This document shows positions 19,827 to 31,773 of a stretch of DNA of 64,000 bases, piece by piece. How positions within the stretch are numbered: the first letter of the stretch is position 1; every line of letters begins with the position of its first letter. The notes beneath the pieces were generated by a model. It was not told the origin of the DNA and did not search any database. It worked only from the letters and a program-made list of their open reading frames with translations. The DNA comes from Blasia pusilla (Eukaryota > Marchantiophyta > Marchantiopsida > Blasiales): positions 21,700,001 to 21,764,000 of the forward strand of contig CM114274.1 of NCBI GenBank assembly GCA_050084515.1, read 5' to 3'. The position numbers and the translations under genes were made by a program.

Positions 19827-21749
19827 CCGACCGACTAGTCGCGTGTTGAAGAGCTCGCCCTCGCTCCCTCCATCCAACACCAAGAAGCAGCCCTGTCACT
19901 CGGATAGGCGTCGCAAAGGAGAACAAAAGTGCAATCTGGTCATAAGTGAGTGGCGATTCCACTCGGTACCTCGTCCGCTGGATTTTCGCCCCAAAGTCGC
20001 AACCCCGAGGGCAGATCGGCGATCAAGAGATCCACCGCAACCTCTTCCACCACTCCATTCACCCGCCCGGCAGCGTGCCGTTTTGTTGGAGCTTCCGCCC
20101 CAGCGTTGTCAATTTTTCGATGGCGGTTGTCGACGCTGAGAATCAAGTCGTTTCACTCATCCAAGAAAGAGGTGAATCAAGGAGGACGCTTGTCCGGTCG
20201 TTGTTTGTCTGTGTCTTCCCAAGGATGATGGGCTGTATTCTCCTTGGGACAACCCGGGCACCTCTCGCTTTCGCTTCTCCCTAGTCTAGGGACGGCTTGT
20301 CGAGGTTTCTATGACCTCGGATTGTGTGGCGTTTTCTTCGCCGAGGACCTGGTCCGACCCTCTCTCCCTGCTCGTCCGGACGATTCCGCCTCTGGCCTCT
20401 CATCTTCAGGCTCTCTTTGGGAAGTCTTGGCCTCTGAATTTTTCCCTCCCCTCGCCTTGCCTTTGAGACCCATTTGTGGATTTGTCTTTGGCTGTCCGGA
20501 CCTTGAAGCCAACTCACCGGCCCCGTGGGCCTGCTCTTCTGCATCTCCTCCGAAGAATTCTTCAGCCGATTTAAATTGGGGATGTCGTCTTGTCTGAGGC
20601 CCGCATCATGAAGCACTCGTAAGTCCTTATCCGTGATGTCTTGTGGTCGTTGAAGTCGAGCCAAATGGGGCAATTCTCCACCTCCCAATCCGACATGTGT
20701 GACCCATCTCCACGTCGTACATGGATAATGTCTCGCATCCGCGGCGAAGCCACAATTTCAAGGCTACCGGTAATTTTCGCCACGCACTGCGTTCTTACAC
20801 TCGACGAGGTACTGAATACCATCCGTTGGGCGCTTTTAGTCGAACATTATCGGCCGCCTGGCTCCTATAGATCTCGCTTCTTCTTCACTTGATCCCGTTT
20901 GTTACCCTCTACTTCTTCGTCAAGCTCTGCCTGAGGGAGGACGCAAACCTTGAACATGGTCTTGAATCCAGGGTTCTTGGTTGGCTTGTCTCAGATGTCG
21001 TCGAGCCAAACCTCGTAATCTCCGAACTTTCAAGGTTTGCTTCGCGGAATGGGCTCTAATCTTCGAGCCCGCTTGCATCCGCCCAACACGGACTTCCCGA
21101 TTACCCGCAACGCGCCCCGTAACGACCATTCGGCGTAGCCAATGCGAGATCATCGGATCGGACACACCTGGAGGATGGTGTGCCGCCCTCTTCGGGCCTC
21201 GAGCCTCGAGATCGATTTTCATCGATCGTATCCTCCTGAACTCGCTAATCCCGGATAACGCAAAACAATGCACGCGATCGAGCGACACTTTCTCCCCAAT
21301 CCGACCATGCGGATGTTCATCCCTCTTCCGCTCACGCTTGATAATCGCCTTGAGCTCCTTGTAGAACTCCGGACCAAGATCGGGGTTGAGAATGCTGATG
21401 TATCGCTGCATCTTGCTCGCCGTTTATTTCGTTGCAGCAGATACAAGCAGCTTGATGAATTTGGCGACTCGTGACGCAGATACCTTCTCCCTCCGCTCCG
21501 GCTCGGTCGGCGCTTTTCTTCGCGGCTGTATCTTCGACCAAAGCAAAGGATGGTTACGCTTTGCATCTTGAGAAATAAACTTGTTTGCCCAAGTTTTTTC
21601 TTCTTAACTGAGCACCCTTTGCAAGCATCTCGATTGATGAGGGCATCGCCAAGAACCCCCTGTACTCTCCCGGGTGCGTCGTAAGCACCTTCCTCACCCG
21701 ATCGCAGTCCTGGATCCAATGGTGGGTGACATTCCCCTCCGATACAATC
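19827..21749 (-). pseudogene. Gene M of element C, exon 3: middle region and methyltransferase motif IV
   Basis: The acceptor TGTGCAG precedes IVSEGNVTHHWIQDCDRVRK. Many one- and two-base deletions shift the frame, so only blocks can be read. Near 20000-20110 stands VAVDLLIADLPSGLRLW, which fits motif IV of amino-methyltransferases (D-P-P-Y) at the right distance before motif X in exon 4, with DLPS in place of DPPY. Confidence 0.65.
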
Positions 21750-22643
21750 CTGCACATCCAAACTCAACCCGTCAGGAAATTACATGGGTTCCTGCAACCC
21801 GTCGGACTCCGACGGGTCGTCACAGCTCAGGGTCGGATTCTAGCAACAAGCTAAATGATGCAACCCGTCGGAGTCCGACGGTTTGCATTCAGATTTGCTA
21901 ATGCCAGGTAAGCAACTTCGTCGGACTCGACGGGTTCTTTCGCATGCTTTTTCGGATGTTTTTAAAGATTGCAACTCGCCGGACTCGACGGGTTGCTTGA
22001 TCACGCTTTTTCGGATGTTTTTGAAGATTGCAACTTCGTCGGACTCGGCGACTTGTTTGATTGAACATAGATTTAAGTAGTTTTGGCCCAAAGCAAACCG
22101 GAGTCCGACGGGTTGCTCGATAGGCCGCCTTGTGAGGTTGTTTTTTTAAGCATGCAACCCGTCGGACTCCGACGGGTTGCTTTGGGGCAAAAACCTTCTA
22201 AACCTGCAGTCACTCGAGCAACTCGTCGAGTCCGACGAGTTGCATTCTTAAAAACAACCTCACAAGGCGGCCTATTGAGCAACCCGTTGGACTCCGACGG
22301 TTTGCTTTGGGCCAAAAACTACTTAAATCTATGTTCAATCAAACAAGTCGTCGGAGTCCGACGAGTTGCACTCTTCAAAAAACATCCTCACAAGGCGGCT
22401 TTGCCGAGCAACCCGTCGGACTCGACGGTTTGCTTTGGGCCAAAAACTAGTTAAATCTATGTTCCATCAAACAAGTCGCCGGAGTCGGACGAGTTGCAAT
22501 CTTAAAAACATCCGAAAAGCGTGCAGGTCTAGCAACCCGTCGGAGTCCGACGAGTTGCTTCGCGCTAAACAAACCTAACCCATTCATCAATCGAGCAACT
22601 CGCCGGAGTACGACGAGTTGCGAAAAGTGTTAAAGATACTCAC
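21750..22643. repeat. Gene M intron 2 of element C: palindrome array
   Basis: There are about 13 units. Those nearest exon 3 (21797-21890) are CCCG/CGGG class; those at 22140-22620 mix CCCG and CTCG arms, with loop ACT or AGT. The spacer repeats (GGCCAAAAACTA and similar). Confidence 0.85.
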
Positions 22644-23108
22644 GTGTTCATGGCATGCATTGCCATCTCCACCGCCGCCATGTGATGAGGGTATGGGTGA
22701 AGGACCACCGCCTTCACACGTAAATGTGCCTCCAATGAGTTGGGGCGCTCCTCCGCAAACTTGGTCCACGCCATGAACCGTGATTTCCATCCCGATGAAG
22801 AAATGCGATTCCTCATCGGCTGAATTCCGTGCCCTCAACTTGCCTTCAAGTCCTGGTCTCGCATCCTCCGAATGTGTCGAGATTTTCCAAGTCCTCCTTG
22901 GTAACAGAGCTTGGGTTCCATGCTCGTCATAAGGCGTAAACATAGAAGGGAGGAAAGTCGCCCACGAGGATCTTTGTCACCGCTGATTGTTTTAGCTTTG
23001 CGATGTCCTCGTTGATCAGATTTCGCGGACGTATTCCATTGTCCTTAATCGGCAGAGTGGAATCCTTGGGGCGTTGTGGCCCTCCATGAGTGCCATCCGC
23101 TTTACCAC
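22644..23108 (-). pseudogene. Gene M of element C, exon 2: ParB-like domain
   Basis: RIPLCRLR-like and DGNHRFMAWTKF-like blocks are present but several single-base deletions shift the frame. The donor GTGAGT is intact; the acceptor reads CGG instead of CAG. The exon is 465 bases against 473 in A, B and D. Confidence 0.65.
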
Positions 23109-23197
23109 CCGTCGAACCGGGACAAGAGGAATAAGCTACACTGAAATCCCAATGAATTGCAATTCACATAATTAAAAAAACCCAGAACCTCTCTTAC

Positions 23198-23827
23198 CCG
23201 CTCGAAAATGGAGTCGGTTTCTTGACCAGCTAACTTGTCTAAGACAGGGGCTGGAAAATTGACTGGGAACTCGTCGATCCGATAGAGGTCAATGTCCTCC
23301 GCCGGGCTTGGAGTCGAGAATGACCGCTCTCCGGCTTCTTCGGCCATGTCCACCATCTCCACGCTGGCGGTCCTCATGACCTCGTCATCATCGATTTGAA
23401 CTAGTGTTGTTTCCACTATGTTGATTGTGTCCCCGGACTCCGTGGGGGACATTTCCCGCATCTCAACACTTGCGGTTGGATGGGCTGGGCTATCGTCAAT
23501 GGCTATCGCTTTTTCCTGCCTCGCTTTAGCCAATTCTGCCCTCCTCACCGACGCGTCCAGACGCTTCTTTTCTCTCTTTTCGTCGGCGATCCTTTTCTTC
23601 AAGGCCTGCGACGTCTCGGCCTCTTCGTTCTGTTTATCTAGCACCGCTTGAACACGTCTCGCCAAAAGCACTTGGTTGTGCACCTCCTCTTCCCTTTCCC
23701 GCTCCTCGATTTCCTGCTGCCTAATTTCATTCGCCGAACGAGGCCCAGGAGAAGCTGACGCAGGAGTCCCAATGGACTTGGGAGTGAAGCTCCCAGACTT
23801 GTTGGCTTGTGTTTTTTTCCTCGTTAT
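23198..23827 (-). CDS. Gene M of element C, exon 1: charged N-terminal region
   Basis: This is an open 210-codon exon with no stop, but the start codon is ATA (ATAACG for MT in other copies). An in-frame GTG lies 21 bases upstream. Charged helix (EIEEREREEEVHNQ, KKRIADEKREKKRLDAS) is followed by an acidic region (EMVDMAEEAGERSFSTPSPA). The donor GTAAGAG at its end is intact. Confidence 0.7.
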
Positions 23828-25128
23828 TTTTGCCGGAAATGCCTCCACCTATGTCCACGACGAATCCCTTGATCAGTCGCCTTGCTGATGTCGAGATGGG
23901 AGCTTGTCTCGCCTTGATGGTTAGCTCGAATCGTCCCGATATCGCTCGGTCGAACCTTCTCGCTCTCGTTCCCTCCTATCGACTCGCGATGTGTCGCCGC
24001 GTGAAATGCCCCTTCGTATCTGATCAGCTGCTGCACGGGAGAGTGAGGAGTGAGGAATGAAGATCGCGCAATGAGAAACCGGAAATGAGCAATTTCTGCC
24101 CTATTTATACTTTTCTAGCCGTTGGGCTGACCGTTGGGTCCCGTCGTCCTTTCGACGGCGACGTGCCGGATGTTACGGAAGTCCGGACGTGAAAAATCGC
24201 AACCCGTCGGAGTCTGAGACGTTGCGCGGCTCCGCCATCATGGGTACGTCGCCACGTGCGCGAGCAACCCGTCGGAGACCGACGGGTTGAGCGCCTCCGT
24301 CGTCTTCGGAAAAGAACGCGAGGTACCCGCGCAACCCGTCGGAGACCGACATGTTGCGCGCCCGCCATCCTGCAAACGCCGCCACGCGCGCGAGTGCCGG
24401 AGACCGACGGGTTGAGCGCCTCTCGTCTTCGAAAACAACGCGAGGTACCACGCAAGCCGCCGGAGACCGAATGCGCCTCCGCGTGTTTGGGACGGAACGG
24501 GGACGTATTTTGGGCAATCCGTCGGAGACTGTTGGGTTGCACGCTTCCCTCATCAAGGGTTAGGAACGATGGCTTCCCGTGCAAGTCGTCGGAGTTTGGC
24601 TGGTTGCACCACAAGCCGAGGCCCTTGCGCAACCCGTTGGACGGCGACGGGTTGCACGCCTCGCCGTCTTTGGGCTAAAAGGCGAGGCACCCGCGGAACT
24701 CGTCGGGAACAGACGGTTTGCACGCCTACGGCATCTTCGAGCAAGAAGGAGCGGTATCCCAGCAAGTCGTCGGAGAGCGACGGGTTGCTCGCTTCGACAA
24801 TGTTTAGCAGAAGCGTGCAACCCGTCCGATGCGGACGGGTTGCAGGCTTCGGTAAGCTTCGGATAATTTCTGAGTTACAAGGACTCCGACGGGTTCCAAG
24901 TGTGATGCGCAACCCTCTGCTTCCCAAATCCGGTAACATATTGCAACAGAATTGAATGTGTTACAGAATTGGATCCATTGTGTCAGACAATGTCCCCCAC
25001 CGAATTCATCTTGTCAGTAAAAATTTGTCAGGAGTATCTGTTTCCTATTCACTATAAATTAAATATTCTCATTCTCATTCTCATTCTCATTCTCATTCTC
25101 AGTCTCCTCCCGTAGGAATCTTCTTGGA
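23828..25128. promoter_or_regulatory. Shared divergent promoter of element C with palindrome array
   Basis: TATAAATA for gene M lies on the minus strand at 24102-24109; TATAAAT for gene T lies at 25053-25059, followed by five or more ATTCTC repeats. Palindromes of the AGA-loop type fill 24195-24900 in units of about 60-67 bases. Confidence 0.8.
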
Positions 25129-27859
25129 ATGGATAATTATGTTAAGCTCACTTGTGGCAGTCATCTGGCGGCCCTTCCTCAATCAGAAATCATTCGACCC
25201 CAAGCTCGTGAGTCTTTCGAGCAAAGTGGATGAAAATTTTTCATGTCTGCTCGATTTCTTCTTCAATTGGAACCATCTTTGTATCCAAAGATGTTAGGTG
25301 GAAGGTACGGAAGACATAATAGGTGAGACGGTCCAGCCAAGTGACCTCAAATGTAAAGTATGGAATCTCCACCAGAGCAAATGGTCAATACAGAGTTTAC
25401 GACGCCCAATCCACGCTTTGAGGCTCATTCGACGCAGACATAGATAGGCGGAGGGAGGCGATGGGAGCTCGAGTAAGAAATCGTCGAGTGCATAAAAGCC
25501 AATGATCAAACAGATCATAAAACAAACCACTCGACGCCGCTTTCCGAGCCCATCGGAAGGAAGGCGGAGGGCAACCGCGCGCTTTTCGAAAGTGCGGCGG
25601 CGCTCTACGGAGCGGCCCAATGGGCTTCGGTGCTTTGATCGGGCGACGCGCTCCTCGCGCCATTTCTTGGCGCCAATGAAATCTCCACGCACTTTTACCA
25701 ACTTTCGCCCTGCCAGATGCGATCGGAGACGACTCCTCCTCCAAACCACAACCCCATTTCATTCATTTATTCACTCGCCGTCTTCGCCGACCGCCGCAGC
25801 CTCCGCATGTGTGTGGCTTCTCATCACCTCCAGCGCTTCCAATGGAATCGCTGGAGGCGTGGGCGTGGTGGCTTTGCATCACCGGAAGGATTCCACTTGA
25901 ATCTCTTCGCGTTCTCGGGATTATGGGGCTACTTGGCTGCTTAGGGCTGGGGTCGGCTTGAACAGCAGATGGGCATATGGAAGGGCTTGGGTGGCTTTGG
26001 GGTATTTTTAGCGGGGGGTCTAAAAGGCAACTTTATCTTCTTTGACTTTCCCTTCTTCTTTTTTCTTCGGGTGGGTGAATCCCATGCTTTCGTAAAATTA
26101 GAACGAGTGAGATGATCATTTTGCTCCTTGGGTCTGTCCTTGAATTCGTCTGTTTCCCAAGTAGACGGTCTAGAATTTCCTAGTGCTCCGAGCTCTACGT
26201 TTGCAACTCCAAGCTCTGCAGATCCGGCTTCAACTCCAACTTCGCACACTCGTAACAATGTTGTTTTTCCATAAGAGATTCCGGATGTTATCAACCTCAG
26301 CGGATCTGTCGGGCACCAATCGGGCCCTGTGTCCGCCTACTCGTTCCTCTTGCGAGTATCAGGCAATAGTTTGCTTTCGTCTCTGCCCTTGAAAATTTTC
26401 AAGCACATTCTTGTCGACGAGCTGCCGCCCACGTACGATGGTAATTGCATTTTTGAGTTGCCTCCACTTGCTGCTCCTGCTCAAAAGAAGGATGGAGGAC
26501 GCCTGAAGGGTATGGACAGTAAAGTCGATTGTCATCGATGGTGCGAGCTTCAACGGACGGTGCTTCCATCCCAGATGGTCCTTGGATTGTCTCCCGCCGC
26601 CAATGCGTGGGAGCCTTGGATTGTAGAAGTCCAGCATGTCCGTATCTAGAGCGCAACGGGCGAGTCAATACGTCGCAATTCCCCCCCAAGAATGCAGAAA
26701 CTCCATACAAGGTGGGTGCCACAATACCGCCGGAGGCCATCGATGTCCTCATTGTCGCATCGCTCTTCTGCGTTGGAGCGTGTCCTGCATACATATTTTT
26801 CATTGTCCATGACTTGGGCTCCACGTCAGAGTAAACAAGGCTGGCAATTCATGTTGGCTCCCACACTCATCCTGTGACCGATGCAATTCAAAGACACATC
26901 AAGGAGGATGTGGCGAAGAAAGTAGCCGAGGTCTTCAGAAACTCTCCGGGTTCAAAGCCTGAGGTGATCAAGCTCACAACGGCATCACAAATTTGTGAAC
27001 AATTTCTTGGAATCCCTGGACAGGGCGAGATCACGGCGGTTGAGGAGAAACAACTCTGGGAAAATCTCGCATTTCTCGTTGATCCTGAATGCTTCGGGAA
27101 TTTGTTGCGTCGGGTACGAGTTCTGGATGGAAAGACGGCCGAAATGGATGCCATCGCGAGAATCAAGGCCAACTCCAGATTTCCATTCATTCAGAGATGG
27201 CAGTTCATGGGCCAAGGAGGCGAGGGATCCAGGGCCTATGTCTTCAAAATGTCAACCACATGTCCCTCGAGTGGCCTCGATCTTATAGATCGAATGAGGG
27301 AAGGGGAAGATCTTTACGGGAGCTGGGTCAGCTTTGATATTTGCTACAGAGTGCTGAACGGATGGTTGACGATGGATGCTCACGTTTATGACCATGTGGA
27401 GAAGGGACTCAAAACTATATTTGAGTGTGAAGTGAAGGCAGAAGACGTTGGCAGTTTGAAGATGTGTTGGTTACTCTTATTGGAGGTGGTGAAGGAAAAC
27501 AAAAGGCCACCTCCGGAAATTTATGGGTTCATGGCGGACAATGCACAACCTGGGTGGATTGCTATCCGGGAAGTGTTCTGGGGTGGAGAGGTTCAACCGG
27601 AGAGGGAAAGGTCGGATGCTTTCCATTGGCAATTGATCTGTGACCCAGTACACCAAATCTTGCATCAAGGAGAATAAGAGGACAGAGCATGTCACTTACT
27701 CCAACGCTGCAAGGACAAAGAAACCTTGAAGGCCATGGATTGCCAGAAGAACTTCATGGGTGGTGGAGGAAGCATGCGATTGAGGGGAAGTACAAAGATT
27801 TGTGCTCTTGGTTGAGTTGGTGGATGACGTATGAGACAATGGGGAAACTTCATGCGGCG
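25129..27859 (+). pseudogene. Gene T of element C, exon 1, interrupted by a foreign insert
   Basis: ATG at 25129 starts MDNYVKLTCGSHLAALPQSE. At 25404-26138 an unrelated GC-rich segment interrupts it. Downstream, 26874-27677 is open for 267 codons and shows the core: FDICYRVLNGWLTM, AHVYDHVEKGLKTIF, then GFMADNAQPGWIAIREVFWG and SDAFHWQ. The last two fit the second catalytic Asp and the His-containing motif after it in MULE transposases. A frameshift follows FHWQ. The zinc finger (CVGALDCRSPACPYL) near 26600-26650 is frameshifted. Confidence 0.75.
25404..26138. other. GC-rich segment of unknown origin inserted in gene T of element C
   Basis: The other copies pass directly from GAGTTTACG to TGAATTCGTCTGTTTCCC; here about 735 bases intervene. 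The segment is richer in G and C than the element and has none of its palindromes. A stretch near 25740-25860 looks like a 5' leader and first coding exon. It may be a host gene fragment captured by the element or a separate small insertion. I could not find a clear target duplication or termini. Confidence 0.5.
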
Positions 27860-28296
27860 GTGAGTTCACTATTTTGTCTTGTCAAGCTCACGCTGAGAAT
27901 TGTTTGTAAAGTTGTAGCTCAGGGTTAGAAGCGTGGGAATTATATGGATTTCAAACCCAAGAAACCAAGCAAGTTGTCGGATGCGACAGATTGCCCGAGT
28001 GTGCAACTCGACGGAAACCGACGGGTTGCATCCAGATGTTTGGTGTCGTCCCGAGTGTGCAACCATTCGGGACCCGACGGGTCACGAGTCGTTCATGGGA
28101 TGTTTGTTTTGCAACCCGCCAGGTTCCGACGGGTTGCGATGAGATGGGTTTAAGGTTACAACACGTCGGGACCCGACGGGTCGTAGAGTCGTTCATGGGA
28201 TGCCTCGGGCCTGCAACCCGTCTGGTTCCGACAGGTCACTTATTTCTTTGACTCGTGGGTTATTTTCGTTCTATTCTAACATTGCCGTCGTTGCAG
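27860..28296. repeat. Gene T intron of element C with palindromes
   Basis: Five to six palindromes at 27970-28235, loops TTC, GAC and GTT as in the same intron of A and E. Donor GTGAGT and acceptor GTTGCAG are intact. Confidence 0.8.
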
Positions 28297-29795
28297 GGAT
28301 TGAACGTTCATGAAAATGCCCTCTGCCCCAACACAAGTGGAGCAGAAAGTGTTCATTCCTCTTGGAGGTCGTCACAAGCATGCCAACGAATTTCACTTGT
28401 GGAGGCATGCCAACAAGACCAGGCAAGAGCAATGCTACTGATCTGCAAAGACATCCCATATCTTCCTCACAAAAGGCATAACAAAAGGAAAAGGGCCGTC
28501 GATCTACGAGCTCTATGTCAGGGCGACTGTGAGATCTGGTGATGAAAAATTGTATGTCGAAGCCTTCAACCAGTGCGTAGCTGAAACTCCACTCGAGCAA
28601 GACGTACACATAGGTGGGGATATTCATGGGCGGGTTCCAAGACGTCCCATACAGATGGTGGTAGAGCAGTCTGAACGAGACTCGTGGAGACCAGATAAGT
28701 ATCTTGACTTCAGGCATGTGAAGAGGCAGCATCGAGGAACAAATCCGGTGATTGATTTGGATGAGGAAATTACACCGCCCAGGTATTCGGGGACCCCGGA
28801 CCCGTCCCAAATCCGTGATGGAGTTACTTCTCCAAAATCAGTGAATGTTTTATTTCAAAAGCCCTCCGTTCTTTGGAAGTTTGCAAACATCCCGCCACCG
28901 GGGTGGTTCAACAATATGGGATTCCGGTAATGGAGGTGGATTGCAACCTAAAATGGTGGCATATATCTCGGAGCAACCCAGACGTGGACCCACCGGCAGG
29001 CGGGGATCTCGATGGCATTAGGAGAGCATGCGGCACTTTCCTAAATAAGAACTATACAAGGATGGGACGACCTCCGCTCGGGTTTTGGGGACTCAAAACC
29101 TTTGATCGTTTCACGAGGACCGGGATCAATTGAAGTACTTCTTCCGCCCAAATGAATCTTGCGCTTTCCGGAAGTCTTATCCGGCCGCCATTGGAGCTCT
29201 CGAATACCCCACGATTTGGCCCATCGCAGTGACACGAATCGCACTCAAGACGAAGTGGACAATCTTACAAGTGCCGGTTTGACTCGAGACGGGGAAGTTC
29301 GAGCATGTTCGCATTACAGAGACCTTGAATTTCAGTATTCAACCCAAGATTGATGTCAACATGTACCCAAAGAAGGTGGATGATCTCAATCCATTATTTC
29401 TGTTTGAGTCTAGAAATGGGGTGAAGAGAAACAGAATGTGTAGGCCAACGGTGGAGAGAGCAAAACGAATTGCAGCAGCTCGGGAGGCAAAAATGGAGAT
29501 CATTGCCACGAAAGATGTCCTGAGTGGCAATGGAATAGGAAGGATGTATTGGGTCAGGAACAACATTGTAAATTCAAGTGTCACAGGGATGTATGTGGTG
29601 CACATCTGTTGCTTTCCCACATGTTCATGTGATGACTTTGTCCAAAGAGAGACAAGTGGCAAAAGGTATTTCCCTTGTAAGCACATGTACTATGTGTTGC
29701 TGGTAGTTTTAAGAGAGTTGGAGGTAGGAGTAGGAATCCACCAACCAATTCTGTCCCTCAAAGAAGTTCGAAGTATTTTAAACAAACCACTTTGA
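28297..29795 (+). pseudogene. Gene T of element C, exon 2 with intact SWIM region
   Basis: The exon is 1,499 bases, the same as in E. From 29325 to the stop at 29795 it is open for 156 codons, including MCRPTVERAKRIAAAREAKM, the SWIM finger (CSCDDFV, CKHMYYVL) and KEVRSILNKPL. Upstream there are frameshifts near 28440, 28880 and 29120-29290. Confidence 0.78.
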
Positions 29796-30228
29796 GGATG
29801 CAAAATGAGGTTTTAGATTGTAATTTTATTTTTTTCTCAACCTTCATTGTGAGCTTGAACTCTATTCAGCCCGGGGCAAATGATAGATTTTTTCCAGACC
29901 TTGGATGGAAAAAGTGATTGGTTCCACACTTATGATTCTACTGATTTTTCAGTTTTGTAAATTTTGTGCAATTTGCAACTCGTCGGACTCACAGGGGTTG
30001 CCAAAATATGGAAGAGGAAAAAAAAACTGTGGGATTGTTTAATAAATGAACAAAAAAGTGCAAAAAAATTCATACAAAAAGTTTCCTCTCTTCAACCCAA
30101 CGGAAACTCTCTTCAAAAAAAAGTATCTATTCCGGTTGAAGGTAGTTTCCTCTCTCCTCTCTCCTCTCTTCCTCTCTCCTCTCTCCTCTCTCCTCTCTTC
30201 CTCTCTTCCTCTCCTCTTACCGCATCTC
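29796..30228. repeat. Right end of element C
   Basis: Noncoding 3' flank with one decayed palindrome at about 29976-30001, then CTCTCCTCTCTTCC repeats and the terminus TTACCGCATCTC. Confidence 0.75.
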
Positions 30229-30237
30229 GTCTACGAG

Positions 30238-31225
30238 TCTAAAACCGGCACTTGTAAGATTGTCCACTTCCTCTTGGGTGCAATTCGTACTTGCCGCAAT
30301 GGGCCAAATCGAGGGGGGTATTCCCCGGAGCTCCAATGGCAGCCGAATAAGACTTCCGGAAAGCGCAAGATTCATTTGGGCTAAAGAAGAACTTCAATTG
30401 ATCCCCGGTCCTCGTGAAACGATCAAAGGTTTTGAGTCCCCAAAATCCAGGCAGTGGTCGTCCAGTCCTTGTACATTTTTTATTTAGGAAAGTGCCGCAT
30501 GCTCTCCTAATGCCATCAGATCCTGCCCTGCAAGTGGGTCCACGTCCAAGGTTGCTCCGAGATGTATGCCAATGTTTCAGATTGCAATCTACCTCCATGA
30601 CCGGAATCCCATATTGTTGAACCACCTCAGCCACAGGATGTTGCGAACTTCCAACAACGGAGGGCTTTTGAAATAAAACATTCACTGATTTTGGAGAAGT
30701 TACTCCATCACGGATTTGGGAGCAGTCCGGGGTCCCCGAATACCTGGGCGGTGTAATTTTGTGATCCAAATCAATCACTGGATTCGTTCCTCGATGATGC
30801 CTCTTCACCTGCCTGAAGTCAAGATACTTATCTGGTCTCCACGAGTCTTGCTCGGACTGCTCTACCACCATCTGTATGGGACGTCTTGAAACACGCCCAC
30901 GAATATCCCCACCAATGTGAACGTCTTGCTCGAGGGGAGTTCCTGCTATGCACCGGTTGAAGGCTTCCACATAGAGTTTTTCATCACTAGATCTCACAGC
31001 CGCCCTGACATAGAGCTCGTAGATCGAAGGCCCCCTTCCTTTTGTCATGCCTTTTGTAAGGAAGATATGGGATGCTGCAGACTGTAGCATTGCTCTTGCC
31101 TGGTCTTGTTGGCATGCCTCCATAATTGAAATTCGTTGGCATGCTTGTGACGACCTCCAGGAGGAATGAACACTTTCTGATCCACTTGTGTTGGGGCAGA
31201 GGCCATTTTCATGAATGTTCAATCC
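30238..31225 (-). CDS. Gene T of element B, first part of exon 2
   Basis: This is the best copy of this part: one frame from GLNIHENGLCPNTSG to GSGQSYKCRF, with IYELYVRAAVRSSDEKLYVE, QMVVEQSEQDSWRPDKYLD and FWGLKTFDRFTRTGDQLK. The acceptor reads CAC instead of CAG. A Cys pair in the segment after QLK (CPNESC in other copies) is SPNESC here. No named domain is recognised between the core and the SWIM finger. Confidence 0.75.
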
Positions 31226-31773
31226 GTGCAACGACGGCAATATAAGAAGGGAACGAAAATAGCTCAAGAGTCAAAGAAATAAGCTACCTGTCTGAACCAA
31301 ACGGGTTGCAAGGCCGAGGCATCCCATGAATGACTCTCTGACCCGTCGAGTCCCGACGTGTTGCAACACCCAGAAACCACATACTGCAACCCGTTTGATT
31401 CCGACGGGTTGCAAGAACCTTTGGCCACTCCGGGCTTGAAGATCCAAGTGCAAGTCATCGAAAACCCATCAGGGTCGAGCTATTTGCATGCCTTGTATAC
31501 ATGCGACTTGCATACTTGTATACGGATTGCATCAAAATTCTTGATGCAACCCGTCGGTTTCCGACCGGTTGCACACTCAGGCAACCCGTTTGTTTCCGAG
31601 AGGTTACACACTCGGGCAACCCGTCTGTTTCCGACGGGTTGCACACTCGGGCAACCTGTCGCATCCAACAAGTTGCTTGGTTTCTTTGGTTTGAAATCCC
31701 TATAGTTCCCACGCTTCTCAAATTTTCAAACAATTCTCAACGTGAGCTTGACAAGATGAAATAGTGAACTCAC
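31226..31773. repeat. Gene T intron of element B with palindromes
   Basis: About seven palindromes at 31300-31675; four successive ones (31545-31670) have the TTTC centre. Donor GTGAGT on the minus strand is intact. Confidence 0.8.

Larger units (their letters stand above)
17071..30228 (+). mobile_element. PM-MULE element C, complete, nested in B, target duplication GTCTACGAG
   Basis: The ends are GGGGGCTGGTATTCTG and CCGCATCTC. GTCTACGAG flanks it at 17062-17070 and 30229-30237, and removing it restores the gene T reading of B. Its length is 13,158 bases, including a foreign insert of about 735 bases at 25404-26138. Both genes have many small indels; exon 1 of gene M is open throughout. Confidence 0.92.

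Noticed and set aside
19355-19962. Open frame of 198 codons on the minus strand over intron 3 and the exon 3 end of element C
   Set aside because: It crosses a splice donor and consists mostly of palindrome translation; its part in exon 3 is out of the coding frame.
25294-25900. Open frames of 120-150 codons in the GC-rich insert of element C
   Set aside because: High GC content makes long open frames likely on both strands; no motif is recognisable and no start or splice site is supported.
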